From contig JAKSXM010000132.1 in assembly GCA_022575985.1 (NCBI GenBank), positions 434,001 to 498,000 on the forward strand: a DNA stretch of 64,000 bases, in the 5' to 3' direction. The stretch is from Anagrus nilaparvatae. Its lineage: Eukaryota; Arthropoda; Insecta; Hymenoptera; Mymaridae. The notes beneath the pieces were generated by a model that saw nothing but the letters and a program-made list of their open reading frames with translations, was not told where the DNA came from and ran no database searches. Numbering within the stretch: position 1 is the stretch's first letter; each line of letters opens with the position of its first letter. Shown here in pieces: positions 23,323 through 44,095 of this stretch. The position numbers and the translations under genes were made by a program.

Positions 23323-25069
23323 CTCCAGTCAAATACGGGTTTGGGTGTACTTACGGTTGCGAATACGAGATTTGCTCTAGTATAGGTTTTTTGGGTCGCT
23401 GAACATGAAAGTCGGGGTCTTTTGATAAAGAAAATGGGACTTCACCCTTAAATTTGCAAGAACTACCCCCAAAAAGGGGGTATTTTTGAAGTATTTGCGT
23501 TCTGAGTTGATATATTTATCAGAGAATTGGTTTCTAAGGGGTTTTTGGGTCGCTAATTAAGAATCTCGATGATTTTTTAAGGTAACATTAATATTTCTCC
23601 CTTAAATTAGCTAAAACTACCCCCCAAAAGGGGTGTTTTCGGTGTTTTCGCACTTTTTGCGACCACAAGGGTTTTTTGGGTCGCTGAAAACGAATTTCAT
23701 GGATTTTTTTTATGAATAATTAATATAACACCCCTAAATTAGGTAAAACTACCCCTAAAATGGACGTTTTTGCTATTTCTGCATTTTTTGCCTAGAATAG
23801 GTCCATAAGGTTTTTTAGGTCGTTAAAAGACGAATTTCATGGATTTTTTAATGAATAATTAATAGTTAGTTATTCGTGAGAGATATTAAGAACTTGCTTA
23901 TGATCTCTTGTGTTATTTTTAAGATTGATTTTTTAAATAATTATTTATTACGATAGATTTTTTATAGTGTGAGTGTATATGTTTGTGTAATGTGTGAGTA
24001 TTTTTTTGAAAATTGATTTTTTTGTTTTTTTTTTAAGATAGATTTTGCGTAAGTGTATCTGTTTGTGTGAATGTTTTTTATTAGCGATCTACCTATGGCC
24101 CAGGAGGTACGCTACCTCTACCAAACCCCGTGCCTCTTTAAGTGCCCCGGAAGCACTTCGGACTGCGTTATCTACATAATGTCGGGTTTACGCCTTAATT
24201 TAACATTATGCGGATGCCTCACTCCTAAAGCACTGATGGAAATAATTTTAGAATTTTATCTTTGCAGAAAAAAAACTACGATTATTTTTTGTCCGAAGCT
24301 GTACGCGAACCCCCAACCTTTAGATTGAAGAGCGAGCCCGCTACCAACTGAGCCATCAATGCTCTATAAATAATTAATATATCACTCCTAAATTAGCTAT
24401 AACTACCCCTAAAATCTACGACCCAAAGAACCCTATGGACCTATTCTGGGCGTACAAAATGCAGAAATAGCAAAAACGCCCCTTTTAGGGGTAGTGTTAG
24501 GTAATTAAGGGATGATATATTAATCATTCATTAAAAATTCCGCGAAATTCGTTATCTGCGACCCAAAAAACCCTATGGACCTAATCTGGGCATACAAAAT
24601 GCAGAAATAGCAAATACGTCCATTTTAGGTGTAGTTTTAGCTAATTTTGGGGTGTTATATTATTTATTCATAAAATAATCCATGAAATTCGTTTTCAGCG
24701 ACGCAAAAAACCCTTGTGGACCTAATCTGGTCGCAAAAATTGCGAAAATAGCGAACACCCCTTTTGGGGGTAGTTTTAGCTAATTTAAGGGTGAAATATT
24801 AATGTTACCTTAAAAAATCATCGAGATTCTTAATTAGCGACCCAAAAAACCCTTAGAAACCAATTCTTGGGCAAATCTATCGACTCAGAAAGCGAATATA
24901 TCAAAATTACAACCTTTTGGGGGTAGTTTTTGCAAATTTAAGGGTGAAGCCCCATTTTCTTTACCAAATGACCCCGATTTTCGTATTCAGCGACCAAAAA
25001 AACCTATACTATAGAGCAAATCTCATACTCGCAACCATAAGTACACCGCCCCCCGTATTTTGACTGGAG
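23323..25069. repeat. Large TA-flanked foldback with repeated internal modules
   Basis: The ends are TA|ctccagtcaaatacggg at 23321 and cccgtattttgactggag|TA ending at 25071. Each arm of about 600-700 bp contains about four diverged copies of a module with this order: ggttttttgggtcgctgaa, a variable piece, tgaataattaatat, taaaactacccctaaaa, then ttgctatttctgcattttttg. Module spacing is roughly 165-200 bp. The loop contains a tRNA-derived SINE-like insertion (24085-24357). No transposase. Confidence 0.85.
24085..24357 (-). mobile_element. tRNA-derived SINE-like element
   Basis: On the minus strand from 24357 the sequence begins gagcattgatggctcagttg followed by gtagcgggctcgc. The part tggctcagttggtag matches an RNA polymerase III A box. 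About 35 bases further, ggttgggggttcgcg resembles a B box. The acceptor and anticodon stems do not pair well, so it is not a working tRNA. The GC-richer tail to about 24085 would be the SINE body. It lies in the loop of the 23.3-kb foldback. Confidence 0.55.
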
Positions 25070-25071
25070 TA

Positions 25072-26064
25072 TTTCTGGACTGGAGTAAGTTAGTTGATGA
25101 ATCAATTTTTTCATTTCAAAATTCATTTTCAAAAACCTAATACGTGGCATTCAATTTGCTTCAACGGATTTTCATATTTTTAATAATCTTTACATTCTAT
25201 ATGCTGTTATAGATATGTGGAAATAACGTTTTGCGAATATATATGCATGTCCAAGTACCTCGTAAACAGAAATGTAGACGCACTAGACTCGGAGTCAGCC
25301 TGCAGTTTCTTCATAACTGCAAATGCTGCAACGTAAGATGCAATAAATAATTTTTCTCAGCTGCGAAAAGTTAAATCCTATTTACTTATTTTTCTATAAC
25401 CTGGAGATTTGTAAAAGGTTAATTTTACAGATATTATAAGTTCATGGTTCATGACCATTCAAACTATGGTTTTATCTAATTCACTAAGGTACGCTAAGTT
25501 ACAATTAATGAATTCAAATTGGAGGACCGTATTTAGTATTTATATTCAATATCTTGATTCTACCTTCTTATCAGAGGAAATAATAATTATCCAAACCATA
25601 TAATTTGCTCAGCATTATTAATTCAGATTTTGAAAACACAAAATAGCTTACTTCTTACTCTTATTTTTTTAATGTTACTGGCTTAAAGGCATTTAGCGAT
25701 TTACGACGTACAGACAATTTTGGTAGAGAAGTAATCACGTACGCATAACGAAAATCTTCTTTAAACATTGAAATTTCGTACGAAAATACACCTGCAAATA
25801 TAGTCTCTGTTAGTGGTCCTCACCCAAGTTGACAAGACTTATGAAAAACAAACGCTTAAAACTTTATTGAATGGAATGTCTAACAGAAGACAATTTTGCA
25901 TATTTTGTATAAATTAGCAGATGAAAATTGCAGTGCGGTTTTCGTTGTGGTTTACGGATATCGTGAAAGAAGCATATTGTATTCTAGGTATTCTCAATAG
26001 AAATACCAAAAACAATTCATCTAAATTTTAGCTCTTTTAATGATAAAAAATGTGGTTTCCTCCA
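25072..26064. other. AT-rich intergenic stretch
   Basis: No gene or repeat recognised. Confidence 0.4.
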
Positions 26065-26580
26065 ATACTATGGAAGCGTCAAGGTATAACACTCTGTCAA
26101 TTTACACTCATACGTGCGATCAGCTGTCTGATCCTAACCGAGGAAAACGAAATACACAACGTAATTTTAAATTTTTCACCCTTTAATAATTTCCCAGTAT
26201 CCAAGATGGTGGACCTAACTATAAGATGGAGTAAAATTGTTTTGAGTTTATAATCACCCCATTCCAAAAAGTAGTTTATTTTCTTTTATTTTTTTAGTCC
26301 AAAATCTTAGAAAACAGAAAAAATTTTCCACCAGGGATTCATTTTTCTCGAGCTTTAAAACCTATACAGTGAACAAAAAATTTTATTTCATACTTAGGAC
26401 CACCATCTTGGATATCGGAAAATCATTCAAGGGCGAATAATGAAAAATTACAGTGTGTAATTCGTTTTCCTCGGCCTCCCAATTAAATTTTTTTTATAAA
26501 AATGTTTGCGATCAGACAGCTCGCCGCTCGCATGAGTGTTAGGTGACAGAGTGTTATATTTTGCCGCTTCCGTAAAAAAA
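26065..26580. repeat. Foldback element, about 515 bp
   Basis: Left-arm landmarks tataacactctgtcaattta, gatcagctgtctgatcctaa and atccaagatggtggacctaa pair with agagtgttatattttgccgc, gcgatcagacagctcgccgc and aggaccaccatcttggatat on the right. Arms are about 165-185 bp with scattered mismatches. Confidence 0.75.
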
Positions 26581-27570
26581 TAGTGCAAACTTGTCTAGCT
26601 CTCGTTGAAAAAGGTGATTGAAATCTGTCAAATGTTCTATTTTAAATGAAAAATATTTATATTTTTTATTATGATAAGAAATGAAATACTGCACGTAGCT
26701 GTCATTTATTATACATTTATGAGTAAAATTTTTCTGTGCGTTTTTTTTTATTCATTCAGCTTATACCAGATATACATCGCATCGGATTACTGAACCGTTA
26801 ATAAAATGTAAGATTTAATTAGAACTTTTGGTCACTTCCTACTGAGCTTTTTACACTATTCGCTTTTTTTTTTCTTCAAATATTTATTTTTAATTCGAAA
26901 ACGGCTTAGAATTTCTATAAATCTAAGATTTCAATTGATTTTAATTTATTTTAAACAAAAAGAAATAGATTAAAAAAGAAGAGAAGAGCGGATTAGGAAA
27001 AAAAATGGTAAAATTTTTAATAGTTAAACTTGGTATAATCCGTAATACCTTCTTTCATTACCCAGAATCTTTTGTAATTAAAATATTTAAAACAAACATA
27101 AAAAAGTCTTTTTAATAAAAAAAAAAAAAAAAAGTATTTTGTTCTAGTTAAATGTAGCATAAAATTTTCTAATTGTATTATAATTAAGATCCAAGAAATG
27201 AAAATATTTAAACTCGAGATAATATAGGAACAAGCATTTAAGGGTTGTTGGTTTTATAAATATTATTATCAGACAGCATAAGATAATATACAGCGAGGAA
27301 AGAAAACTATAAATGTAGAAGGGAATAGAGGGAAAAGCAGGAATATGGTTTTTAAAGTAGCGCAGACTCAATTTTCTGTTTAGTATATCGCAGGACTCGA
27401 GGAGAGTACGAATCAAAATTCAATTTTTTTTTTCTTCTCTAAATACCATGCGTTATGTTTGTTATTAAGATTTGGTTAAATTATTATTTCATTTACTCTT
27501 GAATTGAATAATTTTTTTTTTAATCACCTTTTTTAGTGTTTTAATAGTGAAAAAATGTGATAATTTTAAA
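26581..27570. other. Upstream flank of the tetraspanin gene
   Basis: AT-rich with homopolymer runs (poly-A at 27117-27133). The tetraspanin promoter or 5' UTR must lie here, but no element can be singled out. Confidence 0.4.
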
Positions 27571-30500
27571 ATGAAATATTTAAAAGTTGCTATATTTCTA
27601 CTTAATCTGTTAATATTGGTATGTTTAAAAATTTTATTCAAACAATTAAATTAATTTAAAAGTATTATAAAGTTGGCAGGATGTTTGATAGTAGCAATCG
27701 GTGGTTGGTTACTCATGGATTCGACGAAAGGCCATTTATTAAATTTGTTTATGGCTAACAAATCTCCACACGAAGCAATACATTCGATTGCTGTTTATTT
27801 GCTTTGCCTTGGTATGAGTTTATTTTTTATTGGTTTTTTTGGTTGTCGAGCTGCTTTACAAAACAGTCAATGCATTATTTTTATGGTAAGTTTTAAGTGA
27901 TATTTTATTTTCTTTTTATCTAGCCAAAATATTTAATGCATTGTGTTGAAATGAGAGTTTTTTGTGATAAAAAGAAAAGCTCAGGAAATAGCTAGAAAAC
28001 TTTTTTTAAATTTCCATTGTGAATTGCCAATAGTTGTTGAATTATACAGAAAACAGAATAAAGATGTAAATATGGCTAAATAGCCATTTGTATTTTATTT
28101 TATTTCTCTAATGTCTATGCCGTTACTCGCATTTTTTTCAAATTTTACAAACTCTTAGAACTATTTGAATTTTTACTATTGTTTTCATTGAATTTTCAAT
28201 TTCCAGATACTATTTTATCATAATTATTAGAAAATAACTCGTATTAATGAATAAATAAAAACTTTCAAACAATTTTTGATTAACTCAAAACCAACGAAAC
28301 ATTGAAACTTTTGCTGTACCACTACAGTACTAATTACTACTTTTTTATTCTCTCTTTTTGTGCATAATAAATTTTTGTTTTTTACATTAAAAAACAAATA
28401 TATTCATTGAAAAACAAAAAAGTATGCGGAAATTTTAATTTAAAAGTAAAATTCAAATGGAAATTCAGATTTTATTGATTTTTTATGGATTCGATGCAAG
28501 CAATGAAATGTCATCTAGTTTTTTATAGAAATATGAATTTTTATGTTTCTTTTTTAAATACATAACTTAGTTTATTGTGGAATAAATCAATTTGGGAAAG
28601 AATAAATGTATACATTTTTATATTTTATTATCATATTTCGTACGTCCACCGTTATAAAGCAATTTTTTATGTTTTAAAAACCATGTGGTTCGTTTTCTAA
28701 ATCAAAATATACCATCTCTCCGATGCATTAAGTTTTGGCTCTATTTATACTATCAAGAGGAGACTGCTATCTTTGGAAAATCAAATTGCAAAATTTTGAA
28801 AAAATACTCCCCATAACCTCCGTGTATTCCAATGAGTTTGAAAACTTTTGAGTGATTTTTTAGAATATTTCTTTGACCTATAAAACCCATTTTCTTCAAT
28901 AATTTTAATTTTAACAAAAATTTAAAAATTGGTCATTTGGTTAGTTGGATAACGCTGAGATAATCAGTAGTGAACAATTGCTTACAGGATTTTAAAGTTA
29001 CGCTAGGAAAAAATTTAAATTAACCAAAAATGGCTTGCGAGTTACTTAGCAAGGTTGTATTGAAAATGACCGAAAACCCCATTCAGCTAAAGTGAGGGTA
29101 TCGAAAATATTTTTCAACATAATAATAAACTGATTCGAATGAATGAAATACTATTGGCGTTAAAAACTTCCTGACCTCTCCAGGAATGGCCATCGGATGT
29201 AGATTTATAATTTTATTCCCCAAGGATAGCAGTCTAATCTTGAAAAAGCCAATATTACCCCTAATCACATAAAATAATAGCTTGAATATTTTCAGTACTT
29301 AAGCATGTTATTAATTGTTCTATCAATCGAAGTAATAACCGCAAGTGTAATAAGTGTAACCTCACATCAAGTACTTTCAAAGTTTGAAGAAAGGCTCAAC
29401 GAAAGTTTAATTAATTATTATGGTCATGAAAATAGCAGTGATTCATACTTTACACAGAGTTTTGATTTTGCTCAATATCGCGTAAGTTAAACTCCAAAAT
29501 AATAATTGAATAAAAATGTTGCGAATAAATGATTTTTTCTAGTTTAACTGCTGTGGAATTTACAACGACGATGATTATAACAAAACAACGTGGTTTAAAA
29601 TAAATCAGTTGTCGATTTCAAAAAAAACCGTACCATTAACTTGCTGTGTATTAAGAAATATCGAAGTAAGAAAATCAATTGACTTTATTATATGTGTTAA
29701 TTAAAAAAGTAATAAAATAAAATTTTTTTCAAAGCCAAAAAATACTGGAAGTCCTATGAGTGTTATTTCTCGTGTTTTTTTTATAAATGTAAGTTCAATT
29801 TTAATTAATAATTATAATAGTAGCAATTTATAAAATAACTCCTGGTTATATAATTTTATTTTAATTAAATTTTATTTAACTTTCTTAAAAAAAGAAAAAA
29901 GTCTTGTAAAAAGAAATCTTAGAGATGCATAAAATATAATTTACTTAATTATTATGTCTTTGAATTGAATTTGTTGATATTTGTAACGAGAATTTATTAT
30001 ATTTATATTGATGTTTATATGGGTGATTCCGTCTAAATTTTAGATTTATTAGTGACAAATTCTTACCTGAAAAAATCTTTTTTTTCCTTAATTAATTGGT
30101 CATTTAAATTGGGGAAAAGGGATATGAAGATCGTCATAAAGTAGGGGACATTTCTAAAAATTGACCACAATAAGCAATGCAGCACTCTAATATTTTAAAT
30201 AATTCAGAAAGCTAAAATTTTGTAAACTCAATTTTCTTTTTGTTGAAATAAGAAAAACTCTGAAATAAATTCCAGTATAATACATAATATGCATAAACCA
30301 TCGAATTGCTGTATACTGAAATTTTCAAACAACGGAGTCTAAACGTATATTCTTTTCCTCTAAATAAAAGAAAAATAAATTTCCGAGTATCGTGTATTCT
30401 GTAGGTTTTCCTTAACATTTTATACTACGGCTATAAATCCTTAATTTAACGATAACTCAATCAATTTTTTCTATTATACAATTTTTCCCTTCAGGTTTTC

Positions 30501-31907
30501 TTCTCAAATAATAAATTTAGTTTGTAAAAAATTTATAAAAATAAAAAAAAAGAGGTATTCTTTGTTTCTGGAAAATGTCACTAGCTTTTCTTTTTTATTT
30601 TTTTTAACTTTAACTTTGCTGAAGAAGAAAAAAAAAACTTTTTTTTTAACAAGTATTTAACGAAGTATAAATTAATGTTTTAGAATGAAAAACCATGGTT
30701 ACATCCACAACCAAAAGATGAAGCTGCTTGTGAATCTCAGGATAGCGTTAAAAATTCTTTTTTTAGACATAAAAAGGTGAATATAACCACATCCCGAGCA
30801 AACAAACGGAGGCCCGGGGTTGTAACATTAAAGATAATAAAAATGTATATGCTACCGGCCAAACCTGAAATTCAAATTTAAAAGCAAATATTATTCTCGT
30901 TATGTAGAAAAAAAAAATTTGATTTGCGTTTAAAAATAGGAGAATTTACTAGAGAATTAATCAACCTTATAATTCGAAATCCCGTGCCATTAGAATTGTT
31001 GAAGAAGTTTCCCAGGCCTGAAAAAATCAATAATTCAAAGTTCTATTTAGATTCAAAAAGGAAGTGTGATTTATTCAGCTTCGAATGATTTTATAACTTT
31101 TTTTGAGCAAAATTTTCATATAAAATTGGAGTATTGAAATAACTAAAAATAAAGACTTTAATTAAAAAATATGAATTTTATTTTGTTTTTAAACATATTA
31201 CAAAAGGGGAAAAATAAAAATTTTTATTTTTAAAAATAGAAGTAATAGAAAAAAAAATGATAATATAATGTTTAGAAAAAAATTAATGAGATATTATAAA
31301 TTTTACATAAAAAGTTATATAAGTATATCAAACGTCACAACAATTAACCCCATCGTATATACAGAGTACTATGCGTTTCAATTTTTAAGTAACAATAAAA
31401 TTTTATCAAAATTTTAAAAAAAATATTTTTGTTTTCGTATTGAAAATTTTCGCTTTAAGACTGCATTTAAATTTTTGTTTGTCTCAAAAATTTCAATTTT
31501 AATATATTTAAATTATTTGTAATTTTTGTTGAAAAAATTTTAATGAATTAACTTTATGGTTTTGGAAGAAAAATAATATCAAAATGTAAATCGTTGCTTA
31601 ATTTTCCTTTATTTCAGATTTTGTCAGTAACATATACAACTAATTAAAATTATATTTGTTAATATAAAATGACGATGATTTTATATTTCTTTCTTCTTTT
31701 TTAAAAAAAGGGTTGCTTCGACAAAGTAAAAGATTGGATGAAGTATGAAACTTATTTAATTATAGTTTTCAGTACCATTGTTTTATTTATACAGGTTGGT
31801 TTCAAAAAATTTAACGTTATTTTATCGTTATTAAAAATTTTTTTTTTTTTTAGATATTTGGAATGTTAGCAGCATTTTTTTTTTATAAAACAAATAGACG
31901 TGCTTAA
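27571..31907 (+). CDS. Tetraspanin, 284 residues, eight exons
   Basis: Four-pass membrane scaffold protein that organises receptor and adhesion complexes. Exons: 27571-27618, 27673-27885, 29296-29481, 29543-29665, 29735-29788, 30684-30776, 31711-31794, 31854-31907 (stop TAA). All junctions are GT...AG and every internal exon is a whole number of codons. TM1 spans exons 1-2 (LLILLAGCLIVAIGGWLL across the join). TM2 is followed by FGCRAAL at the usual cysteine-rich position. TM3 is in exon 3 (LLIVLSIEVITASVISV). The large extracellular loop has the hallmark CCG (residues 152-154), then TCC (C183, C184), C224 and GC (C241), making six cysteines. TM4 is VFSTIVLFIQIFGMLAAFFF. Subfamily not resolved. 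Intron 2 contains a fragment of a foldback family. Confidence 0.9.
28798..29135. repeat. Deleted copy of the 20.7-kb foldback family in tetraspanin intron 2
   Basis: The left edge (actccccataacctccgtgt, then attccaatgag) resembles the family's accctccgttcattcc block. The right edge (tttttcaacataataataaa) resembles its terminal ttttttcaacataataaact. The middle keeps aaaacccattttctt and ggtcatttggttagttgg. Shorter and more diverged than the type copy. Confidence 0.6.
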
Positions 31908-32769
31908 AATGAAGAAGGCAAATATTCGTATTTAGAGAATAGTATGTGTATATAAAATAATACAGTAATTTTAGACATTTTAGCTTGGCGCAGTATGTTA
32001 AAAAAAAAGAAATTGACAGCAGTTTATTAATTTTATCATTTTTTTAACTTTTTATTCATATATTTTTGCATCAATAAATCTTGGAAATTTAGTTAAAAAT
32101 GTAGGTACAGGAATAATTATAAAAAAAATTTCACCGAATATGTAGTTTTTATAATTAAATTTTAAAGATTTATTTAGATATCAGGAAAAACAAAAGTGTA
32201 GATGAACCACAAAAATTTTTAATTTGTACAAAGTATCTTTACATAAAATTTAAAAAAAACTATTGTTGTAAAATATTTCCTTGTGTGTTTAATACATATA
32301 TAGGTATGCAAGATTAAAATTATCAGTGTAAATATTGTGAAATTATGGTAGAAATGAGATAATTATTAAAAAAAAATACTTCATTGTATGCTAAACTCAT
32401 ATAAATATATATTGTATTATAAATGGAGTATTCTAAAATAAATCGTTGTTATACAGTCAAAATTTTTTGCAGTATTTTTCTAGGTTTAAAAAAAATTTGA
32501 ATAAATATAAAGATTTAAAGACCCAAATAGAATGTAGCCTAATTTGGAACACGATCTAAAATTTTGGATTCCCCATTCCGACAAACTACGGCATTTCTCT
32601 TTTAATTAACTAAATTTAGTAACCTAAAACTTTTTCCAAAAGTAATTAAACAATTTTTTTCTTGAATTTAAAAAAATTTTTCATGGTAAAATATTAGTAG
32701 ATATTCCTCAAGTGTATGTGAAGCTAATAGTCGGGTCTTCAAATCGGTTCCAAAATATTTTTCCCTCAA
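31908..32769 (+). other. Tetraspanin 3' flank, possible 3' UTR
   Basis: AT-rich with candidate poly(A) hexamers at about 32073 (caataaatc) and 32439 (aaataaatc). No coding sequence. Confidence 0.4.
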
Positions 32770-32771
32770 TA

Positions 32772-33763
32772 CTGCAGTCAAAATGCGGGGGGGGAGGGGT
32801 CGAAACCTGTTGACTGGCTAAGATTTGCTCTACTATATGTTTTTTGGATCGCTGATCCAAATCCGTTATCCAATAGGGCTGAAAAATAGGGGAACGTCCT
32901 TAAATCAGTAAAAACTACCCCTTTTTAGGGATTTATTTGCAAAATTTCGAAAGTAAAACCAATATGGTTAAATATATTTTATTTTTTCATGATGGATTAA
33001 GAAGATATTGCGATTTTTTTATAATTTACCAAAATGAGGATATATGGGCTAATTATAGAGGGTAAAAACAACCCCTAAAATTTAAAAAATGAAAAAATAT
33101 TAACAAAGTTAATTTTCTTACTTTTTTTGGTAGAGTCAAGTATTTACAAATATTTTATGCTACTTTAACCATCAGAAAATGTATTCAACCCCCTTGGGTG
33201 AAAAAAAAGGTAAATAATCATTTTATGATAGTTGAAATAGCATAAAATATTTTAAATACTTGGCTCCACAAAAAAAAGTAAAAAAAAATAAAATTTTAAC
33301 ATGGTTTTTATTTATTTATAAATTTAGGGGTTGTTTTAACCCCCCCGTGGGTGATTAAATTTTATGATGGTTGAAATAGCATAAAATATTTTTAAATACT
33401 TGAATCCACAAAAGAAAGTAAAAAATTAAACTTTTGTCATGTTTTTTCTATTTTTTTAAATTTTGGGGGTAGTTCTCACCCTCTATAATTAGCCCATATT
33501 TCCTAATTTTGGTCAATTATAAGAAAATCGCAATATCTTAATCCATCATCAAAAAATAAAATATATTTGACCATATTAGTTTTACTTTTGAACATTTGCA
33601 AAAAACCCCTTAAAAGGGGTAGTTTTTGCTGATTAAAGGATGTTCCCCTATTTTACAGCCCTATTTGACATCGGTTTCGAATTCAGCAACCCAAAAAACA
33701 TATAGTAGAGAAAATCTCATTCTGTCAACAGATTTCGACCCAGAACACGCATTTTGACTGGAG
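32772..33763. repeat. TA-flanked foldback related to the 23.3-kb element
   Basis: The ends are TA|ctgcagtcaaaatgcggg and gcattttgactggag|TA. The head includes gatttgctctactatatg then ttttttggatcgctga, as in the 23.3-kb element. Arms of about 400 bp pair, for example ggggaacgtccttaaatcag with ctgattaaaggatgttcccc and agaagatattgcgatttttt with its complement near 33525. No coding. Confidence 0.85.
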
Positions 33764-33765
33764 TA

Positions 33766-34842
33766 CAAAGTACTATCGACAATAAGTTATCGGTTCTATT
33801 TTCAGTCTTCTAGGTCTTGTCCTTGATTTTTTAAAGCCATATCTGTTTATTATGTATTTCTGATTTTTTAAGGTAGGTTTCTACTTGGCACGCTCGGTAT
33901 TTGAGTGAAATATGAAATTTTTTTTTTGAAAACGTGAAAAGATATTGGAAAAATTTTATTTTTTACAAATTTCCCTTTAAATCGCGTAAAAGTTTAATTT
34001 TTTGCCATTTTTACAATTGTAGTTTACTTGCAGAAATGTAAATAATTTTTACTAATTTTACAGTCTGTCGTTTGATTTCTCATTGCAAATGAACATCTCT
34101 GACAAAGTTCAGCTCAAAAACTTTAATAGTATGGTAGTTAGCAATGTAATATACCCTAACCCCCAGAGAGAAGTAAAAGCAATCATAATTTTATTTGATC
34201 CTCTGTAGATCCTCCTTGTAAAGGCTACAGAAAAAGCATTTTATTTTGTAATCAAATTTTTAATTTTCTTTGCATTTACTTTGTCAATATAGTTTGTTAT
34301 CGATTTTTGTACTTGTAAATTTAAAAAAAACTCAATTATTTTACTGATAAAAACTATACCCAGTCTGCGGTCTTTTAAAATGTAGCTGATATCCTGCTAA
34401 TTATATAAATAAAAATAATAACTTTTCCAAAATTTTAGCTTGTCAAGAGTTTTTCATTTAAATTTAAAACTACGATATGCTATTTTTACTGTTATTTACT
34501 TCATTTAAAAACATTCTTGCAAAAATTTTTTTTCTTGTCAATAGCCAAAAAACACCTATTTAGGTGGGATTAGGACCATTTTTTTATTATTCTGTCCATG
34601 GATCATAATATAGTACTATTTCTTTTTGCTATTTATGGACTGCATAAGTATACTTTTTACGACGGATGAAATAATCTAAACAATACGTTTATTTTTACAT
34701 TCGAGATTTACACGCAGTAAACATTTATTTTAGATTACTCCATATTTATATTTCATGTTATTCAATAAAATATTGATTCTATATTTAATTGTAGATATTT
34801 CATTTCTCTTTTTCCTTTCAATAAATATTTTTATTTTTATCT
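33766..34842. other. Intergenic stretch downstream of the first P450 gene
   Basis: No gene seen. The stretch next to 34842 would hold the P450 3' UTR. On the minus strand AATAAA-type hexamers occur but none is decisive. Confidence 0.4.
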
Positions 34843-42605
<7,763 letters not shown>

Positions 42606-43745
42606 ATTTCTTCAATTTAATAAAATTATATTTAATGTCTTATTCCGTTTATTACTTCAAATTTAATGAGTTTTTTTTTATGTTGAAAACCACTTTGACT
42701 TATCGAAAAAGATTTATTTATCTTTAATAAACTTTTGTATCGAAATAAAAGAAAAAAAAATGATTACCAAAGAATTCCATGATGCATAAGTATAATTTAC
42801 TTTTATCAAACGTATTAAAAAATTTTTTTTCAGACAAAGCATGATCGAATACTTATTATCTAAAAAAAAATCGTCTTATATTTTATTTATAACTTTTTTG
42901 ATTATATTTTGCACATTTTTGAAGTATTCTGCCAATATTTGCATTATTTTGCTTAAAAAAATAAATTTTTCCAAAACTTTATACAGTGACTTTTAAATAG
43001 TAAAAAGGGATGAATATTTTCTGTTGACAAAATCCTCCACTTAGTCACTATTGTTTCCTGAAACATCCTCAAAACTTTCAAACGAGTATTTATTTATCTT
43101 TAAAACGAACATGGTATTCGTGTTTACCGATAATCATCCACTTGCTGTTAAAGAGCATTTTCAGATTACTTCGTGTATTTTGGCAATTTCTATTATAAAA
43201 AACTACAGTGTCCAAAGTCCTACAAAAATTAAACTAAAATTGCCTATTTTATGAATGGGAGATGAACGAACTGCGAGCGCAATACACTGGAACCTCGATT
43301 ATCCGGACTAGGTGAGACTAACCCCGATCCAGATATATAAAAATCCGGTTAATTCGGAAAAATATAAAAAACATGCTTATAAAATAAAAAGAAATGGTTA
43401 GGGTGACAAAAGTTTCTTTTAAGGGTTTTAAATTTTTTTTCTAGGAGCGCGCAAAATCGACTATTTTTTTGCAGTATTTTAAGCGAAAATACATCCAAAC
43501 GAAAATACGGGAATTTCGTTCCTAACATAAAAACTCCGGTTACCAATTGGTTTTAAGTTTTTATGCTGCGGCGTTTGTGCTCAAAGAGTGCGTAAAATCA
43601 ACAATTTTTGACAGCAATTTGAGAGAAAATGCAAACAATCAAATATACTAGGGTTTTGATTTTTTATTTTTTATTTTTTATTCTGGCATCAAAACTCCCA
43701 GTTACTAATTGTTTTCAATTTAAAATAAATTAAAGTATAATACTT
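42606..43745. other. Upstream flank of the first P450 gene, with repeat fragments
   Basis: No gene. The P450 promoter should lie just above 42605. At about 43287-43350, ctggaacctcgattatccgg resembles the terminus of a pogo/Tigger-like DNA transposon. Two diverged direct copies of about 140-170 bp follow (about 43443-43550 and 43578-43720), sharing gcgcaaaatc/gcgtaaaatc and aactccggttaccaatt/aactcccagttactaatt. No transposase. Confidence 0.45.
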
Positions 43746-44086
43746 TGAATTTCTTTAAAATTAATTGACATTAATTGACGGATAATACTTTAAATTTCTT
43801 AGATTTAAAAATAATAAAAGAAAATAATAAACTCATTTTTGATATTTACAGAAAAAACATTACTACAGATTCAACAATAAATATAAATTCATATCATCCA
43901 TATACTCAAAAATTAGCAGCATATAATAGCCTAATACATAGAGCATTAAATATACCATTAAGTATTGAAAATTATAATAAAGAAATTAGAATTATTAAAC
44001 AAATTGCACATTCAAACGGATATAAATCCGAATTAATAGATAAATTAATAATAAAACATAAAAATAAAAATAACAATAATAATAAT

Positions 44087-44095
44087 AATAGTTCA
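44087..44095 (+). repeat. Target-site duplication, left copy (aatagttca)
   Basis: The 9-mer aatagttca occurs immediately before the R1-clade element and again at 46425-46433, directly after its poly(A). The exact length is uncertain by one or two bases because the right copy abuts the A run. Confidence 0.85.

Noticed and set aside
24071..24328. 85-codon frame with several cysteines
   Set aside because: It lies in the SINE-like insert and foldback loop, with no homology or splice context.
24285..24357. Functional tRNA gene
   Set aside because: A-box and B-box-like parts are present, but the acceptor and anticodon stems do not pair well and the 3' part does not fold as a tRNA; a tRNA-derived SINE fits better.
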